NCBI GenBank assembly: GCA_947497495.1
Contig: CANMGT010000003.1
Location: 62,001 to 126,000 of the forward strand
Length of the DNA stretch: 64,000 nucleotides
From: an uncultured Lentibacter sp.
Lineage (GTDB): Bacteria; Pseudomonadota; Alphaproteobacteria; Rhodobacterales; Rhodobacteraceae
Direction of reading: 5' to 3'
Shown here: piece after piece, positions 1 to 7,780 of the stretch
Position numbering within the stretch: position 1 is the stretch's first letter
How the letters are laid out: the number at the start of each line of letters is the position of its first letter
Notes under the pieces: generated by a model
The model's database searches: none
Seen by the model: the letters and a program-made list of their open reading frames with translations, nothing else
What the model was told of the DNA's origin: nothing
Translations under genes and position numbers: made by a program

Positions 1-458
1 TCAGACCACAGATAGCCGATGAGCGCCCAAGGAAAGCCTGTGAGCACATAGGCGCGAGCGAGTTCGGCCAGCGCAAGCGCCGCCACCCAGCCAAGCGCGC
101 CCAAACGGTGCGAGGCCGCGCCTGCCGCGCCCCAAAACAGGGCGAGGCCAGCAGACATGAAAACCAGCGCGAAGGGTGCCATCCAGCCGTGTTTCCACGG
201 TTCAATGAAGAATGGCTCGACGATCCAGACAAGCGCGAGGGCGAAGTAGCCCGTGCCTGCGGCCCAGCCGACAAGCGCGGCAGCGCGGCGTGTCTGCGCG
301 GTTTGAGCGAGCAGGTATACACAGGCCAAGCCGACCAGCGCCAGCGGCCAGAGGCCAAACGGGGCCAGCCCCAAAGAGCCTGTGAAGCCCGCCAGCGCCG
401 CGAGGACAAGCTTTTGGCGCAACGTGCAAGACGCGAGCCAGCTTGTTAGCTTAAGCAT
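1..458 (-). CDS. lnt: Apolipoprotein N-acyltransferase, N-terminal part (cut by window edge)
   Basis: Lnt adds the third acyl chain to the N-terminal cysteine of lipoproteins in the inner membrane. Only the first 152 codons are in the window; the C-terminal nitrilase-like catalytic domain lies beyond position 1. Translating the minus strand from the ATG at 456-458 gives a stop-free, strongly hydrophobic frame beginning MLKLTSWLAS, with the family-like stretch LGLAPFGLWPLALVG near residues 29-43 and FPWALIGY near the edge. The start overlaps the end of corC by 8 bases, so the two genes are translationally coupled. The corC-lnt order is common in alphaproteobacteria and supports the call. The catalytic residues cannot be checked here. 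Confidence 0.88.
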   Translation of the reverse strand, partial: MLKLTSWLASCTLRQKLVLAALAGFTGSLGLAPFGLWPLALVGLACVYLLAQTAQTRRAAALVGWAAGTGYFALALVWIVEPFFIEPWKHGWMAPFALVFMSAGLALFWGAAGAASHRLGALGWVAALALAELARAYVLTGFPWALIGYLWS

Positions 459-1359
459 TGTGGCCCTTTGGCGGGCGTACGCGCAGGCGTTTGATGCGGC
501 GCGGGTCTGCGTCGATCACCTCGAACTCGGTACCGGAGGGGTGTTTGACAACCTCGCCCCGCACCGGCACGCGGCCTGTGAGCATAAAGACAAGCCCGCC
601 GAGCGTGTCGATCTCTTCAGGGTCAACATCGTCAACATCTGTCAGCGACAGGCCCAACTCGGCTTCAAACTCGTCAAGCGGCGCTTTGGAAAACGCCAGA
701 TAACTGCCAGTTTTCTCAAGCGTCCAGAGAGCGGCATCTTCGGCGTCGTGCTCGTCTTCGATCTCGCCGACGACCTGTTCGATCAGGTCTTCGATGGTCG
801 CGAGTCCGTCAACGCCGCCGTATTCGTCGATAACCAGTGCCATGTGCTTGCGCTCGGCCTGCATCTTGGTGAGAAGCACGCCGATGGGCATGGAGGGCGG
901 CACGAACATCAGCGGGCGCAGCATTTTGCGCAGCGCAAAGCGCCCCTTGGCGCCGCCGTTAAAGCCGTATTCAAGGGCAAAGTCCTTGAGGTGCGCCATG
1001 CCGATAGGTGTGTCGAGCGTGTCTTCATAGACGGGCAGACGCGTCAGCCCGCTCTCGCGGAACACCTGCACCAACTCGTCTTTGGTGATCGTGGCAGGCA
1101 CCGAGACAATGTCGGCTGAAGGGATCATCACGTCTTCGACGGCCATGCGGCGCAGGTTAAAGACGCCATGGGCGCTGTCCGCATGGGTGGAAGGCATGTT
1201 CTGATCAGCCTCGTCCCCAGTGTCGGACGGGCTCAGCGCACCGATGATGCGCCCAAAGAAGCTGCTTTTGGGTTCTTGTGAGGCACCGTCTTCTGCCTCT
1301 GTGATATCAACCTGCGCGCTGAGCGCTGCACTAGATGATCCGTCGTTACTGTCGGCCAT
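451..1359 (-). CDS. corC: CBS-domain transporter-associated protein (CorC/TlyC hemolysin-like family)
   Basis: A 302-residue cytosolic protein of the CorC family: an N-terminal linker, two CBS domains (VEDVMIPSADIVSVP opens the first), and a C-terminal CorC/HlyC transporter-associated domain ending near IKRLRVRPPKGHNA. Family members bind adenine nucleotides and are linked to magnesium and cobalt transport; the old hemolysin name is historical. The ATG at 1359 is chosen because AGGAAAGG lies a few bases upstream; an upstream in-frame ATG at 1443 lacks this support and would run close to ybeY. The gene lies 37 bases after ybeY and overlaps lnt, consistent with one minus-strand transcript. The exact substrate is unknown. 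Confidence 0.9.
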   Translation of the reverse strand: MADSNDGSSSAALSAQVDITEAEDGASQEPKSSFFGRIIGALSPSDTGDEADQNMPSTHADSAHGVFNLRRMAVEDVMIPSADIVSVPATITKDELVQVFRESGLTRLPVYEDTLDTPIGMAHLKDFALEYGFNGGAKGRFALRKMLRPLMFVPPSMPIGVLLTKMQAERKHMALVIDEYGGVDGLATIEDLIEQVVGEIEDEHDAEDAALWTLEKTGSYLAFSKAPLDEFEAELGLSLTDVDDVDPEEIDTLGGLVFMLTGRVPVRGEVVKHPSGTEFEVIDADPRRIKRLRVRPPKGHNA

Positions 1360-1396
1360 TATACCTTTCCTGAGCGGCAAACCCGCTTGTCTTGCT

Positions 1397-1891
1397 CTAA
1401 TATGGGTCAGCAATGCCCAATTTGCCAAGTATGCTGACTTCAAGGGCTTCCATCAACGTGGCATCTTGGTCACGAATATGGTCATAGCCCAGTAAATGCA
1501 GGGTCGCATGGACCATGAGATGCGTCACATGCGCCTCAAATTTCTTACCTTGCTCGGCGGCTTCCCGCGCGCAGGTGTCATAGGCTATGGCGATGTCGCC
1601 GAGAAAGCCCTCGGAGAGGCCGTTTGCTTCGGGCAATGCGGGCGTTGCGCCCTCAGCCTCTGGGGCGAGGTCAACCTCTGGCCAGCTGAGCACATTTGTG
1701 GGCGTGGGCTTGCCGCGAAATTCGGTGTTGAGCGTGGCGATGCGCGCGTCATCACAGGCCAGCAGAGCGATCTCGTGATCGGCAGGCTTGAGGCCAAGGT
1801 GCGCAAGCGTGGCCTCTGCCACACGGGTGGCCAGCGGGCCAAGGCCTTGGGCCTCCCAGCGGGGGTCTTCTATGATCAGATCAACGGGCAT
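1397..1891 (-). CDS. ybeY: Endoribonuclease YbeY
   Basis: YbeY is a metal-dependent endoribonuclease needed for 16S rRNA 3' maturation and ribosome quality control. The protein has 164 residues, the usual size, and carries the zinc-binding motif HATLHLLGYDH near the C terminus (His128, His132, His138). The N-terminal half has the family-like stretch NTEFRGKPTPTNVLSWP. The ATG at 1891 is chosen for normal family length; in-frame ATGs further upstream (1951, 2077) would add a non-conserved extension into the divergent intergenic region. In many relatives ybeY directly follows phoH; here a plus-strand gene pair separates them by 1.7 kb, so ybeY probably has its own promoter in 1892-1996. Confidence 0.93.
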   Translation of the reverse strand: MPVDLIIEDPRWEAQGLGPLATRVAEATLAHLGLKPADHEIALLACDDARIATLNTEFRGKPTPTNVLSWPEVDLAPEAEGATPALPEANGLSEGFLGDIAIAYDTCAREAAEQGKKFEAHVTHLMVHATLHLLGYDHIRDQDATLMEALEVSILGKLGIADPY

Positions 1892-1964
1892 GGCGCCTGT
1901 TAGCCTGTCTTTACCAGCCGTAAAAGAGAAATCGGCTTGACGGGGTGGCATGAATTTTATTACC

Positions 1965-1979
1965 TGACAAAAATAATCA
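1965..1979. promoter_or_regulatory. Candidate iron-responsive operator (TGA-N9-TCA)
   Basis: The 105-base gap between divergent ybeY and the secreted-protein gene contains TGACAAAAATAATCA in a local low-GC stretch. TGA-N9-TCA is the general shape of the iron-responsive operator described for RirA-type regulators in alphaproteobacteria. The downstream pair encodes a His-rich exported protein and a PKHD iron dioxygenase, a family often iron-regulated. The motif is short and can occur by chance; regulation is inferred, not shown. Confidence 0.35.
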
Positions 1980-1996
1980 TGTTTAGGTATCAAATA

Positions 1997-2791
1997 ATGA
2001 CCACACGCAAAACACCCCGCCTTGTCACCCCACGCCGGATCGCTCTGGCCACTGTCGCCGGTATGGCCGTGACGCAACCGCAGACTTTAGCAAACCTTTT
2101 CGCTTCAAAGGCCTATGCTGCGGGCGCCGAGCAGGGTGAAGCCGGAGAGGCAGGCGTTGAGCTCAGCGAAGGGCCAGCGCAGTTTCTGACCAAGCTTGGC
2201 TACTTTGAAGGCACCTACCGGATTGCCGCGAAGCTTTACTCGCAAGGTGCGCATAAGGGGGCTGCAGACCACCTCGAAGAGTCGCACCATGCCTTTTACG
2301 AAGACATCGAGCCTGCATTGGCGGAATACAAAGCTTCGGGTTTCGCCGCAGAGGCCGAGGCGTTTGATACAGCTGTCGCAGAGGACGCGGGCGAGGAAGC
2401 CGTAAAGGCCGCCTACGAGGCTTTGATGCAGGCGGTTGCTGCGAGTGCCGAAAGTGCCAATGCCAGCACCTATGACAAGCTCATGTCACTGCATGACCTC
2501 GTGACATTGGCGGCGGCCGAGTATGACGGCGGCGTAAGCGAAGGCGTGGTTGAGCTGCCGATCGAGTTTCGCGACAGCTGGGGGTTTTACGAGACCGCGC
2601 GGGCGCGGGCCGAGGGCTATGCAGCTCATGCGGATGCGGCTCTGGCCAATGCGGGGGCCGAAGTGCTTGAGCAACTCGCCGGAGCTGACGTGCTCTACCC
2701 GTCGCTGACCTCGGACACCGGCGCCAAAGACCCGTCGCAGCTGACAGTGGCGGCGGGCTGGATCGAGATCATCGCGTTGAGGGCGAAGTAG
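1997..2791 (+). CDS. Predicted exported helical protein with His/Glu-rich motif, unknown function
   Basis: A protein of 264 residues from the ATG at 1997. The N terminus is basic (MTTRKTPRLVTPRRIAL) followed by a hydrophobic stretch and a plausible signal cleavage site after ASKAYA, so it is probably exported to the periplasm. The mature part looks mostly alpha-helical and acidic; near residue 90 it has HLEESHHAFYEDIE, which could ligate a metal. It ends one base before the start of the PKHD dioxygenase gene, so the two are almost certainly co-transcribed. An iron-related role is inferred from this neighbour and from the candidate operator upstream. I do not recognise a named family. An alternative start at 1979 would place the operator inside the start region. 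Confidence 0.75.
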   Translation: MTTRKTPRLVTPRRIALATVAGMAVTQPQTLANLFASKAYAAGAEQGEAGEAGVELSEGPAQFLTKLGYFEGTYRIAAKLYSQGAHKGAADHLEESHHAFYEDIEPALAEYKASGFAAEAEAFDTAVAEDAGEEAVKAAYEALMQAVAASAESANASTYDKLMSLHDLVTLAAAEYDGGVSEGVVELPIEFRDSWGFYETARARAEGYAAHADAALANAGAEVLEQLAGADVLYPSLTSDTGAKDPSQLTVAAGWIEIIALRAK

Positions 2792-2792
2792 C

Positions 2793-3446
2793 ATGGCGAT
2801 TGTTCTGAGCGATGTGCTGAGTGCTGCGGAGGCGCGTGTGCTTTATGAGGCCGCCGCAGGCTTGCCATTCGAGGATGGTGCCAAGACGGCAGGGCGCGTG
2901 GCCAAGCAGGTTAAGGACAACTTGCAAGCCAAGCGTTGCGCCGAAACCGAGGCGGTGCTGGAAAAGCTGCGCGGCAGCTTGATGCAGCACGCCATGTTTG
3001 GCGCGGTGGCTTATCCGAAAGCCTTTGCGCGGATGATCGTCTCGCGTACCGAGGACGGAGGCCACTACGGCGACCACGTTGACAACGCCCTGATGGGCGG
3101 CGCGCGCACTGACCTGTCGTTCACGATGTTTTTGAGTGAGCCAGATAGCTATGACGGCGGCGAACTTGTGATCGCAGACACTCTGGAAGAGCGTGCGGTA
3201 AAGCTCGGGCAGGGCGAGGTGATTGTCTATCCGTCTGATATGATCCACCGCGTTGAGCCTGTGACACGCGGCGTGCGGGTTGTGATTGTCGGCTGGATCA
3301 CCAGCCATATTCGCGACCCGAGGCAGCGGGAGGTGCTGTTTGACTTGTGGCAAGCGGGGTTGGCGGCAGAAGCGGCGGGCGACAGTCAGCAGCTGCGATT
3401 GATTGCCAAGGCGCGTAGCAACTTGTTGCGGATGTGGGCCGAGTAG
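2793..3446 (+). CDS. PKHD-type Fe(II)/2-oxoglutarate dioxygenase (PiuC/YbiX-like)
   Basis: A 217-residue protein matching the Fe2+-dependent PKHD hydroxylase family (PiuC/YbiX), which is often linked to TonB-dependent siderophore uptake and iron limitation. The jelly-roll facial triad is visible: His95-x-Asp97 in HYGDHVDNALM and the distal His152 in MIHRVEPVTRGVR, with Arg162 the probable 2-oxoglutarate ligand. The sequence DLSFTMFLSEPDSYDGGELVI is typical of the core. It starts one base after the stop of the secreted-protein gene. Its stop codon is followed after 4 bases by a double-hairpin repeat that probably ends the transcript. The substrate of these hydroxylases is not established. Confidence 0.88.
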   Translation: MAIVLSDVLSAAEARVLYEAAAGLPFEDGAKTAGRVAKQVKDNLQAKRCAETEAVLEKLRGSLMQHAMFGAVAYPKAFARMIVSRTEDGGHYGDHVDNALMGGARTDLSFTMFLSEPDSYDGGELVIADTLEERAVKLGQGEVIVYPSDMIHRVEPVTRGVRVVIVGWITSHIRDPRQREVLFDLWQAGLAAEAAGDSQQLRLIAKARSNLLRMWAE

Positions 3447-3450
3447 GCTT

Positions 3451-3570
3451 CGGATTTCGCTGCGCGAAATCCGACCCCGCGGGGGGCTGGCCCCCGCACC
3501 ACAGGACAAGCGGGGGGCCAGCCCCCCGCAACCCCTAGGATATTTATGAAGAGAAAAAGAGGGGAAGGGG
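3451..3570 (+). repeat. Double-hairpin intergenic repeat, copy 1
   Basis: Directly after the PKHD stop codon. First element: a perfect 10-bp stem with a 3-base loop at 3451-3473 (CGGATTTCGC / GCGAAATCCG). Second element: G/C-rich arms at 3479-3497 and 3510-3529, each built on a GGGGGCTGGCCCCC-like core. Then CCCCTAGGATATTTATGAAG and an A/G-rich tail to about 3570. The same order of parts occurs at 26141-26223 on the opposite strand, again directly after a stop codon. It may act as a transcript-end structure; it resembles a dispersed intergenic repeat rather than a unique terminator. Confidence 0.75.
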
Positions 3571-3621
3571 CCGTGAAGGCTTTGGCCTTTGCCTGAGCGC
3601 AAACAGGCGTTTGTAAATGTC

Positions 3622-4665
3622 CTAACCGAGTGGCCCGTCTGCGTCGTAGGCTTTGATGATCGCGGCAACGAGGGGGTGGCGCACGACGTCATCGGCTGTG
3701 AAGTAGTTGAAGCTGATGTTGGGGATGGTTTTGAGCAGGCGCTCGGCGTCCATGAGGCCGGATGTGATGTGTTTGGGCAGATCGACTTGAGAGCGATCAC
3801 CCGTGATGACCATGCGGGAACCTTCGCCGAGGCGGGTGAGAAACATTTTCATCTGCATGGCCGTGGCGTTTTGGGCCTCGTCGAGGACAACATAGGCGTT
3901 GGAGAGCGTGCGGCCGCGCATGAAGGCCAAAGGCGCGATTTCGATGCGCTTTTCCTCGATCAGCTTGGCCAGTTGCTTGCCTGGGAGAAAATCGTTGAGC
4001 GCGTCGTAGAGCGGCTGCATGTAGGGATCAACCTTGTCTTTCATGTCACCGGGTAGATAGCCGAGCTTTTCGCCGGCCTCGACCGCGGGGCGCGACAGGA
4101 TGATCCTGTCAACATGGCCCTCGATGAACATGTTCACCCCGACCGCAACGGCGAGGTAGGTTTTGCCCGTGCCAGCAGGGCCGATGCCAAAGCCGAGCTC
4201 GTTGGCGAACAGGTTTTGCACATAGGCTTTCTGCGCCTCTGTGCGCGGCTCGACGGTTTTCTTGCGGGTGCGGATTTCGACGCGACCGGACTTGAACATT
4301 TCCATCTGGTCGGCAGGGGTTGTCGGGTTTTCGGCGCCGGATTTATGGAAACCTGTGTCCATGCGAAACTCGCGGTCGATGTCGGCAGCCTCGACAGAGC
4401 GGCCCTCTTCGAGGCGCTCATAGAGCGAGGTGAGCATGTCTTCGGCGGCCTTGGTTGTGGGCTCGTCGCCGAAAATGGCCAGCTGGTTGCCGCGCCGCAG
4501 GATTTGGACGCCGAGCTTTTGCTCGATATCCGAGAGGTTGCGGTCATATTCGCCGCAGAGATCGACCAACAGGCGGTTGTCGGGAAACTCGATCAGGGTT
4601 TCGACCAGCTTGTCAGGGTCGGAAACCGATGTGTCGGGGGCGGGGGACTGCGGGGAGGTGGCCAA
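3622..4665 (-). CDS. phoH: PhoH family ATPase (YbeZ)
   Basis: A 347-residue PhoH/YbeZ-like NTPase. The Walker A motif GPAGTGKT is at residues 162-169 and the Walker B region reads AYVVLDEAQN; an N-terminal KH-like region precedes them. The family is associated with RNA metabolism and acts with YbeY. The start is a TTG at 4663-4665: the strong ribosome site AGGAG sits 6 bases upstream and there is no better ATG. The expected next gene, ybeY, lies 1.7 kb downstream on the same strand, with an opposite-strand gene pair between, so the usual phoH-ybeY operon appears to have been split in this genome. Confidence 0.93.
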   Translation of the reverse strand: MATSPQSPAPDTSVSDPDKLVETLIEFPDNRLLVDLCGEYDRNLSDIEQKLGVQILRRGNQLAIFGDEPTTKAAEDMLTSLYERLEEGRSVEAADIDREFRMDTGFHKSGAENPTTPADQMEMFKSGRVEIRTRKKTVEPRTEAQKAYVQNLFANELGFGIGPAGTGKTYLAVAVGVNMFIEGHVDRIILSRPAVEAGEKLGYLPGDMKDKVDPYMQPLYDALNDFLPGKQLAKLIEEKRIEIAPLAFMRGRTLSNAYVVLDEAQNATAMQMKMFLTRLGEGSRMVITGDRSQVDLPKHITSGLMDAERLLKTIPNISFNYFTADDVVRHPLVAAIIKAYDADGPLG

Positions 4666-4756
4666 TCAGATCTCCTGAGCGGAAGGGTTTGGATGTAGAG
4701 TGCCAAGCAGGCTGCGCAGTTGCAACGCAGGTTTGGCGAATTTCACCTTTTTGAAA

Positions 4757-4807
4757 CAAAAAAGGCCGAAAGAAAGAAGGCCACGGTGCGTGTGCAACGT
4801 GGCCTTC
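4757..4807 (-). terminator. Rho-independent terminator after the lipoprotein gene
   Basis: A perfect 10-bp stem (GAAGGCCACG at 4776-4785 with CGTGGCCTTC at 4798-4807, 12-base loop). Read on the minus strand it is followed by TTTCTTTCGGCCTTTTTTG. It lies 25 bases after the stop of the minus-strand lipoprotein gene and before the phoH start, and so separates the two transcripts. Confidence 0.85.
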
Positions 4808-4832
4808 CCGATGTAAGCATTTTCAAACAAAC

Positions 4833-5183
4833 CTAGAGCGGATCTGTGATTGTCTGGTCGCCTTTATACGGGCCAATCGCCGTGTTGGGCGGCGCGATGC
4901 CTGAGCAAACGGGTTTGCCGTATGGGTCAAGGCGGGCTGACAGATAGCCTTCGATGCCATCATCGATGATCCAGTGGTCGCAACCGTTTGGATCAACCCA
5001 GATACCGGCGACGAGGTTTGACAGGTGCTCTTCTTCTCCGGAGCCTTGGCCGTAGTCGAAGGTTTTGTCAGTCTTCACGCGGCCTCGTCCACCTTCGCCG
5101 GAGAGGTTGGCGATGACAGATTCTGTACAGGCGGAAAGAACGAATGCGCTTGTGAGAAGTGCGGCAATTTTGAAAGATTTCAT
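4833..5183 (-). CDS. Small predicted lipoprotein sharing a module with the upstream OmpA-domain protein
   Basis: A 116-residue protein with a lipoprotein signal (MKSFKIAALLTSAFVLSAC; lipobox LSAC). The centre carries a module of about 35 residues, IWVDPNGCDHWIIDDGIEGY followed by GKPVC, that closely matches residues 45-80 of the adjacent OmpA-domain protein. It begins 12 bases after that gene with a good ribosome site (AAGGGAG) and is followed by a terminator, so the two form one transcript. The shared module has two conserved cysteines, suggesting a small disulfide-stabilised envelope domain. The function is unknown; an outer-membrane or peptidoglycan-associated role is inferred from the partner. 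Confidence 0.8.
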   Translation of the reverse strand: MKSFKIAALLTSAFVLSACTESVIANLSGEGGRGRVKTDKTFDYGQGSGEEEHLSNLVAGIWVDPNGCDHWIIDDGIEGYLSARLDPYGKPVCSGIAPPNTAIGPYKGDQTITDPL

Positions 5184-5195
5184 GATCGCGCTCCC

Positions 5196-5762
5196 TTAGC
5201 GTACACAGATGATTTCAACGCGGCGGTTTTGTTTCATACCCCCGGCTGAACGGTTTGAAGCAACAGGCATACGCTCGCCATAGCCACGCACGTCAACGAC
5301 GCGCGCGCCGACTGACTTGGCAACACCTGCAACGGCGTTGGCGCGGTTGTAGCTGAGGCGCATGTTGTATTCATCGGAGGCGCGGCTGTCGGTGTGACCC
5401 GCGATGATGAATGACGTGGCTTGAGCTGTCTGGAAGAACTGCTGTAAGCGGGCTTTGCCTGACGCGCTGATGCGGTGCGAGTTTGTTGCGAAGAACTGGT
5501 CTGAGTTCATCGTGCCGCAAACATTCCCGCGGTGGCAGACCGGGATACCCTGGCGGTTTGTGTGAGGCGTCATGTAGCCCTCAAAACCGTCATCCATGAC
5601 CCAGTGTTCGCATCCATCTGGGTCAACCCAGATCGTAGGTGCATATCGTTCGCCCGTTACGGTGCGTGTTCCTTGCTGCGCATCTGCGGCGCTGACGGTC
5701 ATCACCGCGCCCAGAGCAAAGGCAGCAAGGCTGGTTACTGATTTGGAAAGCAAATTCGCCAC
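5196..5762 (-). CDS. OmpA-family peptidoglycan-binding protein
   Basis: A 188-residue exported protein: signal peptide to about SAADAQ, then the IWVDPDGCEHWVMDDGFEGY module, then a C-terminal OmpA-like domain. The OmpA signature is visible in IIAGHTDSRASDEYNMRLSYNRANAV and GYGERMPVASNRSAGGMKQNRRVEI, including the Asp and Arg expected to bind diaminopimelate of peptidoglycan. The start is a GTG (5760-5762) with AGGGA 8 bases upstream. It is the first gene of a two-gene transcript with the small lipoprotein. It probably tethers the outer membrane or envelope complexes to the wall; it lacks a beta-barrel. Confidence 0.88.
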   Translation of the reverse strand: MANLLSKSVTSLAAFALGAVMTVSAADAQQGTRTVTGERYAPTIWVDPDGCEHWVMDDGFEGYMTPHTNRQGIPVCHRGNVCGTMNSDQFFATNSHRISASGKARLQQFFQTAQATSFIIAGHTDSRASDEYNMRLSYNRANAVAGVAKSVGARVVDVRGYGERMPVASNRSAGGMKQNRRVEIICVR

Positions 5763-6064
5763 AGCCGGTGTCCCTTATTGTTATTACCCCCTACCAGCGG
5801 AGCACGTGTAAATGACACAAGCCAAACTGGTAACATTGGCCTAGTTTAACAATATTGTGAGGCTTGTGAAGCGCTGATATTACAATATCTTGTGGTCAGC
5901 AGCTAAGAATTAGCCAAACTCGGGCTGTTTTGCACAAAGACCACGCGATAAACCAGATGCCGCCGCTCTCGGGGCTGTCAGGCAGGGAATCACTCGAGGG
6001 AGCCCGCTTAGCTTTCAAAGGCGGCCTGTGCCGCAGCGCCAACCCCAACTGATCCGGAGCCGAT
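5763..6064. other. Divergent intergenic region with AT-rich inverted repeats
   Basis: About 300 bases separate the minus-strand OmpA gene from the plus-strand cryptochrome gene. No gene is seen. The region holds a perfect 10-base palindrome ACAATATTGT (5849-5858) and, 17 bases later, the inverted repeat GATATTACAATATC (5876-5889), with direct repeats of CTTGTG around them. These could be regulator sites for one or both divergent genes, but no known regulator motif is recognised. Confidence 0.4.
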
Positions 6065-7600
6065 GTGAAACTACGCTTGATACTTGGTGATCAACTGAGC
6101 CGGAGCATATCCAGCCTTGCGGATGTTGATCCGCAACGCGATATCGTTTTGATGTGTGAGGTGCGAGCAGAGGCAACATATGTTCAACACCACAAGAAAA
6201 AGATCGCGTTTGTGTTTTCGGCGATGCGCCATTTTGCGGCCGAATTGGCCGAACAAGGCTTGCCCATCCAATATGTAAAATATGACGATGCGAACAATTC
6301 GGGAAGTTTGATCGGGGAGCTTTCGCGCGCCGCCCTGCAGGGCGACTTTGACGAAGTGATCATAACCGCCCCCGGCGAGTATCGGTTGCAGGCCGAAATG
6401 GAGAGCTGGTCTGCGCGCCTTGGCCTTCCTGTGACCCTCCGGGAGGATGACCGGTTTCTGTGCAAAGCTTCCGAGTTTGCGGAATGGGCTGCGGGCCGCA
6501 AGCAATTGCGGATGGAGTATTTTTACCGTGAGATGCGGCGCAAATATTCGGTATTGATGGGCCCCGATGGCCCCGTTGGAGGCCAGTGGAACTACGACGC
6601 CGAGAACCGCAAACCACCCGCTGAAGGGCTGGATGTTCCGCAGACTTATAAGGTGCAGCCAGATGACGTGACCCAAGAGGTCATGGCGCTTGTGGAGCAG
6701 CATTTTGCAACGCACTTTGGCGATCTGTCACCGTTTCATTTTGCCGTGACGCGCGCGCAGGCCCTGGCGGCGTTTGACGCATTCATCACAGGGCGGCTGG
6801 CGCTCTTCGGGGACTACCAAGATGCCATGATCGAGGGTGAGCCCTGGATGTATCACAGCCACATCGGGCTTTACCTCAATTGTGGCCTTCTCACTCCGCT
6901 GGAATGCATCGAGCGCGCCGAGGCCGCTTATCATGCGGGGGAGGCGCCTTTGAACGCGGTCGAAGGCTTCATCCGGCAAATTCTGGGCTGGCGAGAGTAT
7001 GTGCGCGGCATCTACTGGCTCAAGATGCCTGACTATAAGGCGGCCAATTTCCTTGAGGTCAAACGCGCCTTGCCTGACTTTTACTGGACAGGTGAGACGC
7101 AGATGAACTGCATGCGCCAGTGTATTGCCGAGACAAGGCAAAACGCCTACGCGCACCACATTCAGCGCCTCATGGTGCTTGGCAATTTCGCCCTGATCGC
7201 GGGGCTCGCGCCAGAGGACGTGAACACCTGGTATCTGTTGGTCTACGCGGATGCCTATGAGTGGGTCGAGCTGCCCAATGTCACGGGCATGATCTTGTTC
7301 GCAGACGGCGGGCTTCTGGGCTCCAAGCCCTATGCGGCCAGCGGGGCCTATATCAACAAGATGTCCAACTATTGTGGCTCTTGCAGCTATAAGCCAACCG
7401 TCAAGAACGGGCCAAAGGCCTGCCCGTTCAACTACCTGTATTGGGACTTTGTCGGCCGCAATGAGGCCAAGTTGCGGGCCAACCCGCGCATGGGGTTGGT
7501 GTATCGCAGTTTTGATCGCATGAGCGAAGAGAAGCATCAGGCCATCAGGGACGATAGCCGCAGATTCTTCAACGCGCTGGAAGCCGATGAAAAAGTCTGA
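6065..7600 (+). CDS. Iron-sulfur bacterial cryptochrome/photolyase (FeS-BCP, CryB/PhrB class)
   Basis: A 511-residue photolyase/cryptochrome of the prokaryotic iron-sulfur class. It binds FAD and a [4Fe-4S] cluster and in relatives acts as a (6-4) photolyase or a light regulator. Cys349, Cys437, Cys440 and Cys453 fall within one residue of the cluster ligands known from Agrobacterium PhrB. The N terminus [12 protein letters not shown] is typical, and the C-terminal FAD domain carries the conserved stretches [15 protein letters not shown] and [12 protein letters not shown]. The start is a GTG at 6065 with GGAG 8 bases upstream. It overlaps the next small gene by 14 bases. Sequence alone does not tell repair from signalling. 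Confidence 0.93.
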   Translation: MKLRLILGDQLSRSISSLADVDPQRDIVLMCEVRAEATYVQHHKKKIAFVFSAMRHFAAELAEQGLPIQYVKYDDANNSGSLIGELSRAALQGDFDEVIITAPGEYRLQAEMESWSARLGLPVTLREDDRFLCKASEFAEWAAGRKQLRMEYFYREMRRKYSVLMGPDGPVGGQWNYDAENRKPPAEGLDVPQTYKVQPDDVTQEVMALVEQHFATHFGDLSPFHFAVTRAQALAAFDAFITGRLALFGDYQDAMIEGEPWMYHSHIGLYLNCGLLTPLECIERAEAAYHAGEAPLNAVEGFIRQILGWREYVRGIYWLKMPDYKAANFLEVKRALPDFYWTGETQMNCMRQCIAETRQNAYAHHIQRLMVLGNFALIAGLAPEDVNTWYLLVYADAYEWVELPNVTGMILFADGGLLGSKPYAASGAYINKMSNYCGSCSYKPTVKNGPKACPFNYLYWDFVGRNEAKLRANPRMGLVYRSFDRMSEEKHQAIRDDSRRFFNALEADEKV

Positions 7601-7748
7601 TTTGCCGCAGAAAACCTGCGCGACATGCGGGCGGCCTTTCACATGGCGCAAGAAGTGGGCGAAAGTCTGGGAGGACGTGCGCTATTGCTCCGAGCGGTGC
7701 CGCCGCGCGCGCCCCTCAAAGCCGCCGGAAGCGGGCGGCGAGGCCTGA
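7587..7748 (+). CDS. DUF2256 zinc-ribbon small protein
   Basis: A 53-residue protein starting at the ATG at 7587, inside the end of the cryptochrome gene (14-base overlap, different frame). It has the DUF2256 signature: [18 protein letters not shown] followed by YCSERCRR, giving a C-x2-C...C-x3-C set suited to one zinc ion. DUF2256 genes are repeatedly found next to FeS cryptochromes, and the overlap here implies translational coupling. The function is unknown; an assisting role for the cryptochrome or nucleic-acid binding is an inference. Confidence 0.88.
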   Translation: MKKSDLPQKTCATCGRPFTWRKKWAKVWEDVRYCSERCRRARPSKPPEAGGEA

Positions 7749-7780
7749 GGTGCGCTGCCTATGCCTCTGGTGCCTCTGGC

